From positions 1 to 56,117 of the forward strand of contig NZ_LZMC01000067.1 of assembly GCF_001668615.1 (NCBI RefSeq): a stretch of DNA of 56,117 nucleotides. The letters run 5' to 3'. Below the pieces are notes generated by a model, which was not told where the DNA came from, searched no databases, and saw only the letters and a list, made by a program, of their open reading frames with translations. Every line of letters begins with the position of its first letter. Position 1 is the first letter of the stretch. The translations under genes and the position numbers were made by a program. Shown one piece after another: positions 1 through 8,365 of the stretch. The stretch comes from Mycobacterium sp. 1274761.0 (GTDB taxonomy: Bacteria; Actinomycetota; Actinomycetes; Mycobacteriales; Mycobacteriaceae).

Positions 1-898
1 GATGCACGCGTTGCCCTTCGCACGGGCGGACACGCTCGAGATACGGCCCATAGCCGATGAGGTCGGTGGCCGCGCGGAGTTCGCGCCGGCACTGCGGGGT
101 CATCCAGTCGATGTCGCCCGGGCCGAGCCCCACGACGGCGACACTCCCCGCCGACGCGCGCCGCGCACCTCCGCCCGGCAGCATGGCCAGCGAGAAGTAC
201 GGCACCTTGCCGTCGTCGACATCCGCGGCGGGCAGCACCCGCTGCTGCGAGGTGCTCGCCCGCTCCACGTAGAACGCGTCGTCGAGCCGGTCGGCTGACG
301 AAAGCGCCTCCCGCACAACGGGGTAGGACCGGCCCAGCTTCAGCACCACCGCCGCGTCGGTGTCGGCGAGCCTGCGCTTGAGCTCCTCGACAGGCAGCGT
401 TCCGGGCAGGATTGTCAGCACCTCGTCGCCCTGCACCAGCGGAGTGCCGGTGGCGGCCGACGCGGCACTCACCGACGTCACGCCCGGCACGATCTCGGCG
501 TTGAAGCGCTGGGTCAACCGGGTGTGCATGTGCATGTAGGAGCTGTAGAACAGCGGATCGCCCTCAGCCAGCAGTACGACGTCGCGGCCGGCGTCCAGGT
601 GCGCGGCGATGCGCTCGGCGGCCTCCCGGTAGAACTCCTCGATCGCACCCGCGTACCCGCCGGGGTGGTCCGTTGTCTCCGTGGTCACCGGATAGACGAG
701 GTGTTCCTCGATCTGGCCCTCGCGCAGGTATGGCTCGGCGATGCCGCGGGCGATGCTTCGGCCGTGCCGCGCGCTGTGGTAAGCCACGACGTCGGCTTGC
801 GCGATCACCCGCGCGGCCTTGACCGTTATAAGTTCCGGGTCGCCGGGACCGAGACCGACGCCCCACAGCGTTCCTCTGGGCGTGCCGTAGGCCGTCAT
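1..898 (-). CDS. cobIJ: CobI/CobJ fusion: precorrin-2 C20-methyltransferase / precorrin-3B C17-methyltransferase (3' end outside window)
   Basis: S-adenosylmethionine-dependent methyltransferase of aerobic cobalamin synthesis. The first ~235 residues form a CobI domain: a WGVGLGPGDPELITVKAA nucleotide-loop motif sits at residues ~12-29, with an AEGDPLFYSS motif further on. A second methyltransferase domain then starts at about residue 245 with VAVVGLGPGDIDWMTPQ, which is the start of CobJ. The gene runs off the left edge after 299 codons, so most of CobJ is missing; the mycobacterial fusion is about 500 residues. The ATG start overlaps the cobH stop (ATGA), so the two genes are translationally coupled. 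Confidence 0.93.
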   Translation of the reverse strand, partial: MTAYGTPRGTLWGVGLGPGDPELITVKAARVIAQADVVAYHSARHGRSIARGIAEPYLREGQIEEHLVYPVTTETTDHPGGYAGAIEEFYREAAERIAAHLDAGRDVVLLAEGDPLFYSSYMHMHTRLTQRFNAEIVPGVTSVSAASAATGTPLVQGDEVLTILPGTLPVEELKRRLADTDAAVVLKLGRSYPVVREALSSADRLDDAFYVERASTSQQRVLPAADVDDGKVPYFSLAMLPGGGARRASAGSVAVVGLGPGDIDWMTPQCRRELRAATDLIGYGPYLERVRPCEGQRVH

Positions 899-1524
899 CA
901 TTCAGTGCTGCTGGCGATGGCGTTGACGGCGGCGGCTGCCATCGCACTGCCGCCGCGTCGGCCGGTCACCACGAGATAGGACATGCCCCGGGGCCGGTCG
1001 ATGAGTTCCTGCTTGGACTGCGCCGAGCCGACGAAGCCGACGGGGCCGCCGAGCACGGCGGCCGGGGTGGGCGCACCATCGTCGACCAGTTCCAGCAGCC
1101 GGAACAGCGCGGTCGGCGCATTTCCGATCGCCAGCACCGCGCCGCCGAGTCGGTCGGCCCACAGTTGCACGGCCGCGGCCGAGCGGGTGGTGCCCAGCCG
1201 CGCGGCCAAGTCGGCGGCCCGATCGTCGGCGACCAGCGACACCACCTCGTTGTCGGCGGATAGCCGCGACCGCGTGATGCCCGCAGCCACCATCGACGAA
1301 TCGCACAACACCGGCGCGCCCGCCGCCAGCGCGGCGTGCGTCTTGGCGACCACGTCCTCGCTGTAGGCGACGTGTTCAGCCACGTCGACCTGGCCGCAGG
1401 TGTGGATCAGCCGCACGACGACACGGGCGACGTCCTGCGGGAACCGGGCCAGATCGGCCTCGGCGCGGATCGTCGCGAACGACTGCCGGTAGATCTCGGC
1501 CGCGTCGCGGATGTAGTCGAGCAC
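898..1524 (-). CDS. cobH: Precorrin-8X methylmutase CobH
   Basis: Converts precorrin-8X to hydrogenobyrinate by moving a methyl group from C11 to C12 in the aerobic cobalamin pathway. The 208-residue length is normal for the family. His41 in LIHTCGQ matches the catalytic histidine region, and the [14 protein letters not shown] and [15 protein letters not shown] stretches near the C-terminus are typical. The start is GTG at 1524. It lies 9 bases after the stop of the exporter gene on the same strand, so cobH-cobIJ may be read from the exporter promoter. The stop overlaps the cobIJ start. Confidence 0.95.
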   Translation of the reverse strand: MLDYIRDAAEIYRQSFATIRAEADLARFPQDVARVVVRLIHTCGQVDVAEHVAYSEDVVAKTHAALAAGAPVLCDSSMVAAGITRSRLSADNEVVSLVADDRAADLAARLGTTRSAAAVQLWADRLGGAVLAIGNAPTALFRLLELVDDGAPTPAAVLGGPVGFVGSAQSKQELIDRPRGMSYLVVTGRRGGSAMAAAAVNAIASSTE

Positions 1525-1533
1525 CCGCTCACC

Positions 1534-2412
1534 CTAACGGCGCGCCGTTGCGGCGTAGCTCGCGACCAGCACCAGCGCACACCCCGCAAGCTGCAGAGCC
1601 GACGGCCGCTCCGACAGAACAAGCGCCCCGAGGACCACAGCACCGATCGGCATCAACATCAGTAGCGCCGAGCTGACGTCGCTAGGCAGTCGCGGCGAAC
1701 AGAACGCCACGAGCATCCAGCCGAGCAATTGCCCGGTGACCGTCACCAGGATGAGCCAAGCGATCGTCGGCCAGCCAGGCGTGACGTCGATGCCGTGCCA
1801 CCACGAACCGACGGCGACCGCTGTAATGGTCGCCGACGCGAGGACGACGGCGTAGGTCTGCAGCGGCTGGCCGCCCTGTCCGCCGCGGCGCAGCAGGAAC
1901 AAAAAGCCCGAATAGCACAGCGCAGCGGCGATGCTGTGCACGGTGCCCCACGTCGGGTTGCTTCCGTTCACGCCGCGCTCGAAGACACCTCCGGCCAGAA
2001 GCACGCCGGCGATGATGACGGGCAGCGACCCTACGAAGCGAGGCCCGACGCGCTCGCCGTCGAAGAGCCACGACAGAAGGGGAACGACGGCGATCTGCGC
2101 GTTGACCAGAACAGTCGACAAGCCGGCTCCCACCTCAGGAATCGACTGGGTCCACCACAACATGTCCCCGGCGAACAGGACCCCACAAGCCATCCCGGCC
2201 AGGCGCCCGCTGCGGCCCAATGCCCCGTGGTGTCGTTGCTCCCGCAGTGCCAAGACAGCGACCACCGGCAAAGCCAGTAGGCACCGTGCGGCTGTCGCCG
2301 TAGCAGGCGACGTGTCCGCCAGACCGAGAAGCACGGCCGACGCTGAAGCGCTTGTCGCGCCGACCACCAACCCGAGATGCCATCGCAGTTCAATCCGGTC
2401 GATCGTCTTCAT
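1534..2412 (-). CDS. EamA-family (DMT superfamily) exporter
   Basis: Predicted inner-membrane metabolite exporter of 292 residues with about ten hydrophobic helices arranged as two EamA repeats. The second repeat starts near residue 150, and a VLGALVLSERPSALQLAG motif lies near the end, as is usual for the family. The substrate cannot be told from sequence. The gene is divergent from a CGNR-type regulator across a 61-base gap holding a palindrome, so that regulator may control it. It lies directly upstream of cobH on the same strand, a position not expected for a cobalamin gene; a pathway role is unproven. Confidence 0.85.
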   Translation of the reverse strand: MKTIDRIELRWHLGLVVGATSASASAVLLGLADTSPATATAARCLLALPVVAVLALREQRHHGALGRSGRLAGMACGVLFAGDMLWWTQSIPEVGAGLSTVLVNAQIAVVPLLSWLFDGERVGPRFVGSLPVIIAGVLLAGGVFERGVNGSNPTWGTVHSIAAALCYSGFLFLLRRGGQGGQPLQTYAVVLASATITAVAVGSWWHGIDVTPGWPTIAWLILVTVTGQLLGWMLVAFCSPRLPSDVSSALLMLMPIGAVVLGALVLSERPSALQLAGCALVLVASYAATARR

Positions 2413-2433
2413 ATTGGAGTCGTATCCTCATGC

Positions 2434-2463
2434 CTAACGGTTAAAACATGTTTGATCCGTTAG
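2434..2463. promoter_or_regulatory. 30-bp palindrome between the exporter and CGNR regulator genes
   Basis: Outer arms CTAACGG (2434-2440) and CCGTTAG (2457-2463) are exact inverted repeats. A perfect inner palindrome AAACATGTTT (2444-2453) has the same centre, between 2448 and 2449. Only three base pairs in each half-arm fail to match. The palindrome lies 21 bases from the exporter start and 10 bases from the regulator start, so a bound protein would block both promoters. The CGNR protein next door is the natural candidate binder (inference). Confidence 0.6.
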
Positions 2464-2466
2464 AAT
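2461..2466 (+). promoter_or_regulatory. Candidate -10 element of the CGNR gene (leaderless start)
   Basis: TAGAAT is one base from the consensus TATAAT and stands 7 bases before the GTG start at 2474. That spacing puts transcription start at or next to the start codon. No Shine-Dalgarno sequence precedes the gene, in keeping with a leaderless mRNA, which is common in mycobacteria. It overlaps the right arm of the palindrome. Confidence 0.5.
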
Positions 2467-2473
2467 CGATGGC

Positions 2474-3043
2474 GTGCGATCCGCGGCAGCCGAACTCGAT
2501 CTGCGCGGCGGTCATCCGGCGATCGACTTCGTCAACACCGTTGCGTGGCGTGGTGATCCGGCGCGTCGCGTCGATTATCTAGTGGATTACGCCGATCTGG
2601 TGGCGTGGTGCCACCATGCCGGATTGCTGACGAAACCCGAGAGTGCGGAGGTTCTTGCGCGTGATTCGCGGGCGGTTCTTCTGCAGGCCAAGCGTTTCCG
2701 CGAAGCGCTCCACGAAGCGTGGGCCGACGGCGGTCAGCCGGACGCCGTCATAGGCGAGACCTATATGTCGGCGATGCGGCGCAGGGTTCTTCGCGCAACC
2801 GGCGATGCCGTCGACTGGGTCGAACGGGAACTGACCGGGCAGACACCCCTGGACCGCATCGCGATATCCGCGGTGGAGCTGGTCACCCGCACCCCGTTGT
2901 CACGCATCAAGGGATGCGGCGACCACGAGTGCGGCTGGCTGTTTCTCGACAGCAGCCACCGGCAGAACCGCCGATGGTGCAGTGCGGCCGACTGCGGCAA
3001 CCGCGCCCGTGCCCGCAGGCATTACGAACGAAGCCGCCGCTGA
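2474..3043 (+). CDS. CGNR zinc-finger (ABATE-domain) transcriptional regulator
   Basis: A 189-residue protein with an N-terminal ABATE-type region (GGHPAIDFVNTV at residues ~13-24). Its C-terminal zinc-binding module carries Cys in GCGDHECGWLF and in RRWCSAADCGNR, ending in the family signature CGNR at residues 174-177 followed by a basic tail. Members are thought to be DNA-binding regulators. The GTG at 2474 fits both the -10 element and the domain start. The gene is divergent from the exporter and its last 22 bases overlap the end of cobG on the other strand. The ligand is unknown; regulation of the exporter is inferred from position. Confidence 0.85.
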   Translation: MRSAAAELDLRGGHPAIDFVNTVAWRGDPARRVDYLVDYADLVAWCHHAGLLTKPESAEVLARDSRAVLLQAKRFREALHEAWADGGQPDAVIGETYMSAMRRRVLRATGDAVDWVERELTGQTPLDRIAISAVELVTRTPLSRIKGCGDHECGWLFLDSSHRQNRRWCSAADCGNRARARRHYERSRR

Positions 3044-4143
3044 TATCCGTCTCCCGTCGCGATCAGCACCTCGCCGGAGGACGGGCTGCCGCAGGCGCGT
3101 TCGCACCCGACGAAGTGCCTGCGGCCCGCGCTGTGCTCGCGGACCGCCTTTGCGGCGTCGGCGCGCACGTCGGCCGCCGAGTGCTGGCAGCCCGGGCTGC
3201 CCGTGCAGGCGCTGACGTCCAGCCACGGGGAGTTGGCGTCGAACACCAGGCCCATCGGCGCGAGCACGCGCAGCGCCGTGTCGGCGACACCGTCCTCCAG
3301 ATCGCAGACCAGAACCGAACGCCACGGTGTGATGACGATCGGCGCCTCTGTTGCCGCCAGGTACTCGGCCACCCGCGCCTGCAGCACGCCCAGCGGCACC
3401 GCCGCGCCGAGGGTGATCCGACCGTCGTCCTGGCCGATCCAGCCGACCGGCGGGCGGCTGGCGGGCGGCCACGTCGTACCCGGCTCAACGGACCGCAGGA
3501 GGCCGGCGACCAGCGTCGAGGGGTCGGCCAGCTCGGCGACGCGCCAAGCCATGTCCCGTATCTCGACGAACCGCCGGGCGATGGAGACCAGCGTGTCCAC
3601 CACGTCGCCGGGCGCGGACCGGACGCCGGTGTCACTGCCGGCCAACAGCACGGCGAAGGACCCGCCCGAGGCGTGCACCCCAAGATCGGGGGCCATGCCG
3701 GAGACGTCGCCGCGGCCGTCGTCGATGCCGACCCAGAACCTGCCGGGCAGGTTGGCCAGTTCAGGCTCGGCGCAGATCGCGGCATCCAGCCGACGCACCA
3801 GCTCTCGCACGTCGGCGCATCCGCCGACGCGTCCGGACAAGGGCGACGCGACGAGGTTGCGCACCCGCTCGTGCGTCGCCGACGGCAGCAATCCCGCGGC
3901 GGCGACGGCGTCGGCCAGGGCGGCGGTATCGGTGATGCCGCGGATCTGGATATTGCCGCGCGACGTCAGCTCCATGGCGGGGGAGCCGAACCGGGTGGCC
4001 GCGTGCGCCAGAGCCTCCAGTTGATCCGGCGCGATCATGCCCCCGGGCAGCCGGACTCGCGCCAGCGCGCCGTCGGCCGCCCGATGCACCTGAAGTGCAC
4101 CGGGGCAAGCGTCCTGGTCACGGGCCCGGGCCATCAGCCTCAC
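3022..4143 (-). CDS. cobG: Precorrin-3B synthase CobG
   Basis: Oxygen-dependent monooxygenase that converts precorrin-3A to precorrin-3B before ring contraction. The 373-residue protein has the sulfite/nitrite reductase-like fold with two ferredoxin-like half-repeats. Four cysteines for the 4Fe-4S/siroheme-type site are visible: C313 and C319 in CTGSPGCQH, C347 and C351 in VGCERACGSP. MELTSRGNIQIRG in the first half is also typical. The start is taken at GTG 4143; ATG 4134 is an alternative. Its 3' end overlaps the CGNR gene. In M. tuberculosis cobG is directly followed by cobH (from memory); here two foreign genes lie between. Confidence 0.93.
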   Translation of the reverse strand: MRLMARARDQDACPGALQVHRAADGALARVRLPGGMIAPDQLEALAHAATRFGSPAMELTSRGNIQIRGITDTAALADAVAAAGLLPSATHERVRNLVASPLSGRVGGCADVRELVRRLDAAICAEPELANLPGRFWVGIDDGRGDVSGMAPDLGVHASGGSFAVLLAGSDTGVRSAPGDVVDTLVSIARRFVEIRDMAWRVAELADPSTLVAGLLRSVEPGTTWPPASRPPVGWIGQDDGRITLGAAVPLGVLQARVAEYLAATEAPIVITPWRSVLVCDLEDGVADTALRVLAPMGLVFDANSPWLDVSACTGSPGCQHSAADVRADAAKAVREHSAGRRHFVGCERACGSPSSGEVLIATGDGYQRRLRS

Positions 4144-4278
4144 CGTACGCGCCGCCGGTGACGCCGACTGGGGTAGTGGACTACGCGTGTGCCGGTACCC
4201 ACGCCGAACTTAGTTTTCGTCCAGAGAAAGCCCGCGGCAGAAGGGCACGGGCGATCGGGGCGGTTTGGAGTGATGAAG

Positions 4279-4560
4279 ATGACCACGTTGGACACCAGGA
4301 CCGGTGCAACCAGCCAGACGACGACGGCGGCGAACACGACCGATACCGCCGCGGTGATCACCGAACAGCAGGTGCTCTTTTCCTCGGCGGCGGTGCTGGC
4401 TCCTGCACCGGCTCGTCGCCACGCCGTGGTGTACGGGTTCACCTCGGCGGTGCGGGCGATCTTCGCCCGGCCCGAGAAGCCGCGTCGGATCAAGCACTAC
4501 CCGCAGCGGTTCGGCTATCTGGAGAATTCGGCCATGTCGCGTCAAATGGCACGACTGTAG
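4279..4560 (+). CDS. Small hypothetical mycobacterial protein
   Basis: A 93-residue protein I do not recognise. The first ~30 residues are rich in Thr and Ala (TTTAANTTDTAAV), followed by a mildly hydrophobic patch. The basic, conserved-looking C-terminus reads RIKHYPQRFGYLENSAMSR. ATG 4279 is chosen because GGAG lies 8 bases before it; ATG 4273 is in frame but too close to that site. It is divergent from cobG and precedes the 35-residue membrane protein by 36 bases on the same strand, so the two probably form one transcript. Codon use matches its neighbours. Confidence 0.65.
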   Translation: MTTLDTRTGATSQTTTAANTTDTAAVITEQQVLFSSAAVLAPAPARRHAVVYGFTSAVRAIFARPEKPRRIKHYPQRFGYLENSAMSRQMARL

Positions 4561-4596
4561 CTGCCGTCGATACACCTACGGGGAGAGGAAATTTCG

Positions 4597-4704
4597 ATGT
4601 TCGTACTCATCGCATTCGTAGCGGTCATGGTCCTGCTGGGCGTGCTCGTCGGCGCCGGCTATCCACAGACGTGGGCCAGCCGGTGGGGGATATCCGGCCG
4701 CTGA
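4597..4704 (+). CDS. 35-residue single-pass membrane protein, YPQTW family (copy 1)
   Basis: This micro-ORF begins with ATG behind a strong ribosome site, GGGAGAGGA, 7 bases upstream. Residues 2-20 are one hydrophobic helix (VLIAFVAVMVLLGVLVGA), followed by a short polar tail GYPQTWASRWGISGR. A second ORF at 9463-9561 has the same plan and the same YPQTW-x-x-R motif, which argues that both are real genes. Function is unknown. It ends 4 bases before the stop of the convergent dioxygenase gene. Confidence 0.72.
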   Translation: MFVLIAFVAVMVLLGVLVGAGYPQTWASRWGISGR

Positions 4705-4708
4705 GCGG

Positions 4709-5620
4709 TCAGCTCGCCAGCGGAATCGGGCTCACCACAGGCGAATACTGCGACGCATCGCCGGCGTTCACGCGGCTGCTTCGGCCGTCGATCCCGACCG
4801 GAATGTCACCGGCCAGCGTGACGCGGTGCAGCATGCGAAATTGCTTGTCGTAGTCGGCGACGGCATAGTGCTGAGTCGCACGGTTGTCCCAGATCGCCAG
4901 ATCACCTGGCCGCCAGTCCCACCGGATGGTGTTCTCCAGCTTCGTGATTCGCGTCTGAAAGAGGTTTAACATCGCCGCCGACTCGGCTGAGCCGAGGCCG
5001 ACGAACCGTTTGACGAAGTGGCCGAGCAGCAGCACCCGCTTGCCCGTCTCGGGGTGTATGCGGACCACCGGATGTTCCGTTTCGTAGTAGTCCGAGACGA
5101 ACTCGTCGCGGAACTGACGCTCCTCGGCGCTGGCGAGTTCGCGCGGGGACGCGTAGTCGTACTGGTTGGTGTGCACGGCCCACAGGCTTTCGGCCAGCAC
5201 GCGCAGCGGTTCCGGCAGCTCGTCGTATGCCGCCTCGGTGGAGGCCCACGTCGTGGTGCCGCCGTAGCTGGGTAGGGTGACCGCACGCAGCAGCGACGCC
5301 TTGGGGATCCGGTCGACGAACGTGACGTCGGTGTGCCAGCTGTTGGCCTTGTCGTAGCGCGAATCGATCGGTAGCAGCCGGGTGCCGCGCGAGGTCACCG
5401 TCGGATGGGCTGTGGTCGGGGTGCCCAGCGCCCGTGCGAACGCCAGCTGTCCCTCGTCGTCGAGGTCGTGCTGTTCCCGGAAGAAGATCACCTTGTGTTC
5501 GAGCAGCGCGTCGTTGATGTGCGCGGCGGTAGCGGCGTCGACGTCCTCGGCGACGCGGACGCCGTCGATCCGGGCACCGATCTTGGCGCCGAGTTTGACC
5601 ACACGAACGGACGAGGGCAC
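4709..5620 (-). CDS. TauD/TfdA-family Fe(II)/2-oxoglutarate dioxygenase, alkylsulfatase (Rv3406/AtsK) type
   Basis: Predicted to oxidise an alkyl sulfate ester, or less likely taurine, with 2-oxoglutarate and O2, releasing sulfate or sulfite. The iron ligands are visible as His96-x-Asp98 in SWHTDVTF and His251 in ATQHYAV; Arg262 is placed to bind 2-oxoglutarate. The sequence closely follows remembered M. tuberculosis Rv3406 ([38 protein letters not shown]), hence the alkylsulfatase call. GTG 5620 is chosen because GGAGGT stands 5 bases before it and the N-terminus then matches Rv3406; the ATG at 5632 is less likely. It is convergent with the micro-membrane gene and divergent from the ABC importer. 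A sulfonate operon lies 16 kb away. Confidence 0.88.
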   Translation of the reverse strand: MPSSVRVVKLGAKIGARIDGVRVAEDVDAATAAHINDALLEHKVIFFREQHDLDDEGQLAFARALGTPTTAHPTVTSRGTRLLPIDSRYDKANSWHTDVTFVDRIPKASLLRAVTLPSYGGTTTWASTEAAYDELPEPLRVLAESLWAVHTNQYDYASPRELASAEERQFRDEFVSDYYETEHPVVRIHPETGKRVLLLGHFVKRFVGLGSAESAAMLNLFQTRITKLENTIRWDWRPGDLAIWDNRATQHYAVADYDKQFRMLHRVTLAGDIPVGIDGRSSRVNAGDASQYSPVVSPIPLAS

Positions 5621-5808
5621 GAGTACCTCCATTGACGCTTTACTACCCCGCCCAAGGATGATGACCTGATCTCTGCCGGCCAAGGGTTCGACTCAGTGCG
5701 AACGCAATTGGCGATTCGAAGCTGATCTTGGTTTCGGATTTGCCAGTATCGGGTAACGGCCGGTGGACGGTGCCCGGTTGCCGGCCACCGCGCGATGGGG
5801 AGGTGGAT

Positions 5809-6456
5809 GTGGGCGCCTTGTGGGACTACCTCATCGCGCATCATTCGCAGCTGATCTTCGACTCCTATCAGCATGTCAGCGCGGTCGTTCAGAGCGTGGT
5901 GATCGCGACCGTCATCGGCGTGGCGATCGGTGTGGCGACCTACCGGAACCCGTTGGCGGCCAACCTTGCCACCGCGACGTCCAGCGTCATTTTGACCGTT
6001 CCGGCGTTCGCGTTGCTAGGCCTGCTGATCCCCGTCTTCGGCCTCGGCGTAGCGGCCAGCGTCGCCGCTCTGGTGTTGTACTCGCTGCTGCCGATCATCC
6101 GCAACACGATCGTCGGCCTCAACGCCGTTGACCCCGCGCTCATCGACGCCGCCCGCGGCATCGGCATGAGCCGGTTTTCCACTCTCGGCCGTGTCGAGCT
6201 GCGGCTGGTGTGGCCGTCGATCCTGTCGGCGATGCGGATCAGCACGCAGATGTCGATGGGTGTGCTGGCCATCGCGGCCTACGTCAAAGGTCCCGGCCTG
6301 GGCAACCTCATCTTCGCGGGGCTGGCCAGGGTGGGCAGCCCCACGGCCATTCCGATGGCGCTCTCCGGAACGCTGCTGATCGTCATCCTGGCGTTGGTCC
6401 TCGACGCGATCCTCGTTCTCATCGGACGGCTGACGACATCGAAAGGCCTTCAATGA
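5809..6456 (+). CDS. Betaine/choline-type ABC importer permease (first)
   Basis: Inner-membrane subunit of an OpuB/ProW-type importer for quaternary amines such as glycine betaine or choline. The 215 residues have about five to six helices and the binding-protein-dependent permease loop (IDAARGIGMSRFSTLGRVELRLVWPSI) that contacts the ATPase. The start is GTG 5809, since GGGGAGG ends 5 bases upstream; GTG 5803 is possible. It overlaps the ATPase gene by 4 bases. First gene of a four-gene operon, permease-ATPase-permease-binding protein, the composition of mycobacterial proXVWZ. Confidence 0.88.
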   Translation: MGALWDYLIAHHSQLIFDSYQHVSAVVQSVVIATVIGVAIGVATYRNPLAANLATATSSVILTVPAFALLGLLIPVFGLGVAASVAALVLYSLLPIIRNTIVGLNAVDPALIDAARGIGMSRFSTLGRVELRLVWPSILSAMRISTQMSMGVLAIAAYVKGPGLGNLIFAGLARVGSPTAIPMALSGTLLIVILALVLDAILVLIGRLTTSKGLQ

Positions 6457-7601
6457 CAGCACAATCCGGTGCGCGGATCCTCCTGGATCACGTATCCAAG
6501 GTGTATCCCGGATCCACGCAGCCCGCCGTCGACGACACATCGCTCGACATTCCGGCCGGCGAGATCGTGATCTTCGTCGGGCCGTCGGGATGCGGAAAGA
6601 CCACGATGATGCGGATGATCAACCGGCTCAGCGAGCCGACGTCGGGCCGCATCCTCATCGGCGACAAGGATGCGCTGTCGATCAAGCCGACGGAATTGCG
6701 GCGCTCCATCGGCTATGCGATTCAGCAGGCAGGCCTTTTCCCGCACATGACGATTCGGCAGAACGTGGGGCTGGTGCCGGGTCTGTTGAAATGGGACCGC
6801 AAACGCATCGCCGAGCGTGTCGACGAACTGCTCGACCTGGTCGGCCTGGAACCGGGCCAGTACGCCGACCGGTATCCGCGCCAGCTGTCCGGCGGGCAGC
6901 AGCAGCGGGTCGGCGTGGCACGGGCCCTGGCGGCCGATCCGCCGGTGCTGTTGATGGACGAGCCATTCGGCGCGGTCGACCCGATCACCCGCAGCACCCT
7001 GCAGGACGAGTTGCTTCGGCTGCAGTCCGAGCTGCACAAGACCATCGTGTTCGTCACCCACGATTTCGGCGAGGCCGTCAAGCTCGGTGACCGCATTGCC
7101 GTGCTCGGCCAGCGGTCCAAGGTGCTGCAGTACGACACGCCGCAGGCAATCCTGGCCAGCCCCGCCGACGACACCGTCGCGGGTTTCGTCGGGTCGGGGG
7201 CATCGCTGCGGCAGCTCAGCCTGGTGCGGGTGAAAGACGTTGAGCTGCAACCTCATCCGGCGGTGCGCACCGGCGACAGCGTCGATGATGTGCGAAAGAT
7301 TATCGCCGACAGTGAGTTCGACTGGGTCGTCGTGCTCGACGAGCGCGACCGCCCGGTGAGCTGGGTCCGCGAAAGCAAGCTGCGCCATGCGTCGTCGCTC
7401 AACGACGCCACCGAGGAGCTCGACGTGGTCAGCACCCAGTCGACGCTCGAAGACGCCTTGGAGGCCATCCTCGCCGAACAGCATGCGTCGGCCGTCGTCA
7501 CGGGGCCGGGCAGCACGTACGCCGGGGTGGTGACGCTCGACACCTTGATCGAGACCATCACCCGCCTGCGGGCCGATGCGGTAAGCGAGTCGGCGTCGTG
7601 A
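6453..7601 (+). CDS. Betaine/choline-type ABC importer ATP-binding subunit (ProV/OpuBA-like)
   Basis: Cytoplasmic ATPase of 382 residues. Walker [10 protein letters not shown] lies at residues 43-51, the Q-loop in YAIQQAGLFPHMT, the signature LSGGQQQRV, Walker B VLLMDEPFGAVD and the switch His in VFVTHD. After about residue 255 comes a paired CBS-domain region (SEFDWVVVLDERDRPVSWV; SAVVTGPGSTYAGVVTLD), the part that senses ionic strength in osmoregulated importers. The ATG overlaps the preceding stop (ATGA), and the gene end overlaps the next GTG, so all subunits are translationally coupled. Confidence 0.92.
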   Translation: MTAQSGARILLDHVSKVYPGSTQPAVDDTSLDIPAGEIVIFVGPSGCGKTTMMRMINRLSEPTSGRILIGDKDALSIKPTELRRSIGYAIQQAGLFPHMTIRQNVGLVPGLLKWDRKRIAERVDELLDLVGLEPGQYADRYPRQLSGGQQQRVGVARALAADPPVLLMDEPFGAVDPITRSTLQDELLRLQSELHKTIVFVTHDFGEAVKLGDRIAVLGQRSKVLQYDTPQAILASPADDTVAGFVGSGASLRQLSLVRVKDVELQPHPAVRTGDSVDDVRKIIADSEFDWVVVLDERDRPVSWVRESKLRHASSLNDATEELDVVSTQSTLEDALEAILAEQHASAVVTGPGSTYAGVVTLDTLIETITRLRADAVSESAS

Positions 7602-8365
7602 CGGCCACCGTCGAGGCATCCCGACCGAAAGCGACTCCCGCGGAGCGCATTCGGTTGTGGATTCAGCCCGTGCTCGTGCTCATCGTCGGCACGGCGGTGA
7701 TCTTCTGGGCGTTCGACCGCGATCTGACGGCCACACAGCAGGAGAACATCAACCCCGGTAACGTCTCGGCGCTCATCTGGCAGCATCTGCTGATCACCTT
7801 CGCGGTCACCGCGATCGTCCTGGCGATCGGTGTTCCGCTCGGCGTGCTGGTGACCCGGCCGGGCGCGAAAGCGTTGCGTCCCTTCATCGTAGGCATCGCG
7901 AACGTCGGTCAGGCCGCACCCGCCATCGGTCTGCTGGTGCTGCTGTTTCTGTGGACGGCGAAGACCGGCTTCTGGATCGGGGTGCTGCCGATCGCGCTGT
8001 ACTCACTGCTGCCGGTGCTGGCCAGCACCATCCTCGGCATCGACCAGGTGGACCGCGCGCTGATCGATGCCGGCCGGGGACAGGGGATGGCCCGAAGCGC
8101 GCTGCTGCTGCGAGTCGAACTGCCGCTGGCGATTCCGTACATCCTCGGTGGCCTGCGCACCTCGCTGGTGATTGCCGTCGGCACCGCGACGCTGTCGTTT
8201 CTGGTTAACGCCGGCGGGCTCGGGATCCTCATCGACACCGGCTACAAGCTGCAGGACAACGTCACGCTGATTCTGGGCAGCGTGCTCGCCGTCTGCCTGG
8301 CGCTGCTCGTCGACTGGCTGGGCGGCCTCGCCGAATTCTTCCTGAACCCCAAGGGACTTCGCTGA
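7598..8365 (+). CDS. Betaine/choline-type ABC importer permease (second)
   Basis: Second inner-membrane subunit, 255 residues, with an N-terminal cytoplasmic stretch of about 20 residues, then about six helices. It carries the ATPase-contact loop IDAGRGQGMARSALLLRVELPLAIP and a glycine-rich C-terminal stretch (FLVNAGGLGILIDTGYKLQDN), typical of OpuBB/OpuBD and ProW/ProZ. The GTG start overlaps the ATPase stop by four bases; the stop overlaps the binding-protein ATG. The two different permeases presumably form a heterodimer. Confidence 0.9.
   Translation: MTATVEASRPKATPAERIRLWIQPVLVLIVGTAVIFWAFDRDLTATQQENINPGNVSALIWQHLLITFAVTAIVLAIGVPLGVLVTRPGAKALRPFIVGIANVGQAAPAIGLLVLLFLWTAKTGFWIGVLPIALYSLLPVLASTILGIDQVDRALIDAGRGQGMARSALLLRVELPLAIPYILGGLRTSLVIAVGTATLSFLVNAGGLGILIDTGYKLQDNVTLILGSVLAVCLALLVDWLGGLAEFFLNPKGLR

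Noticed and set aside
2719..4161. 480-codon + strand frame opposite cobG
   Set aside because: Arg/Gln/His-rich translation without motifs, fully covered by cobG and the CGNR gene.
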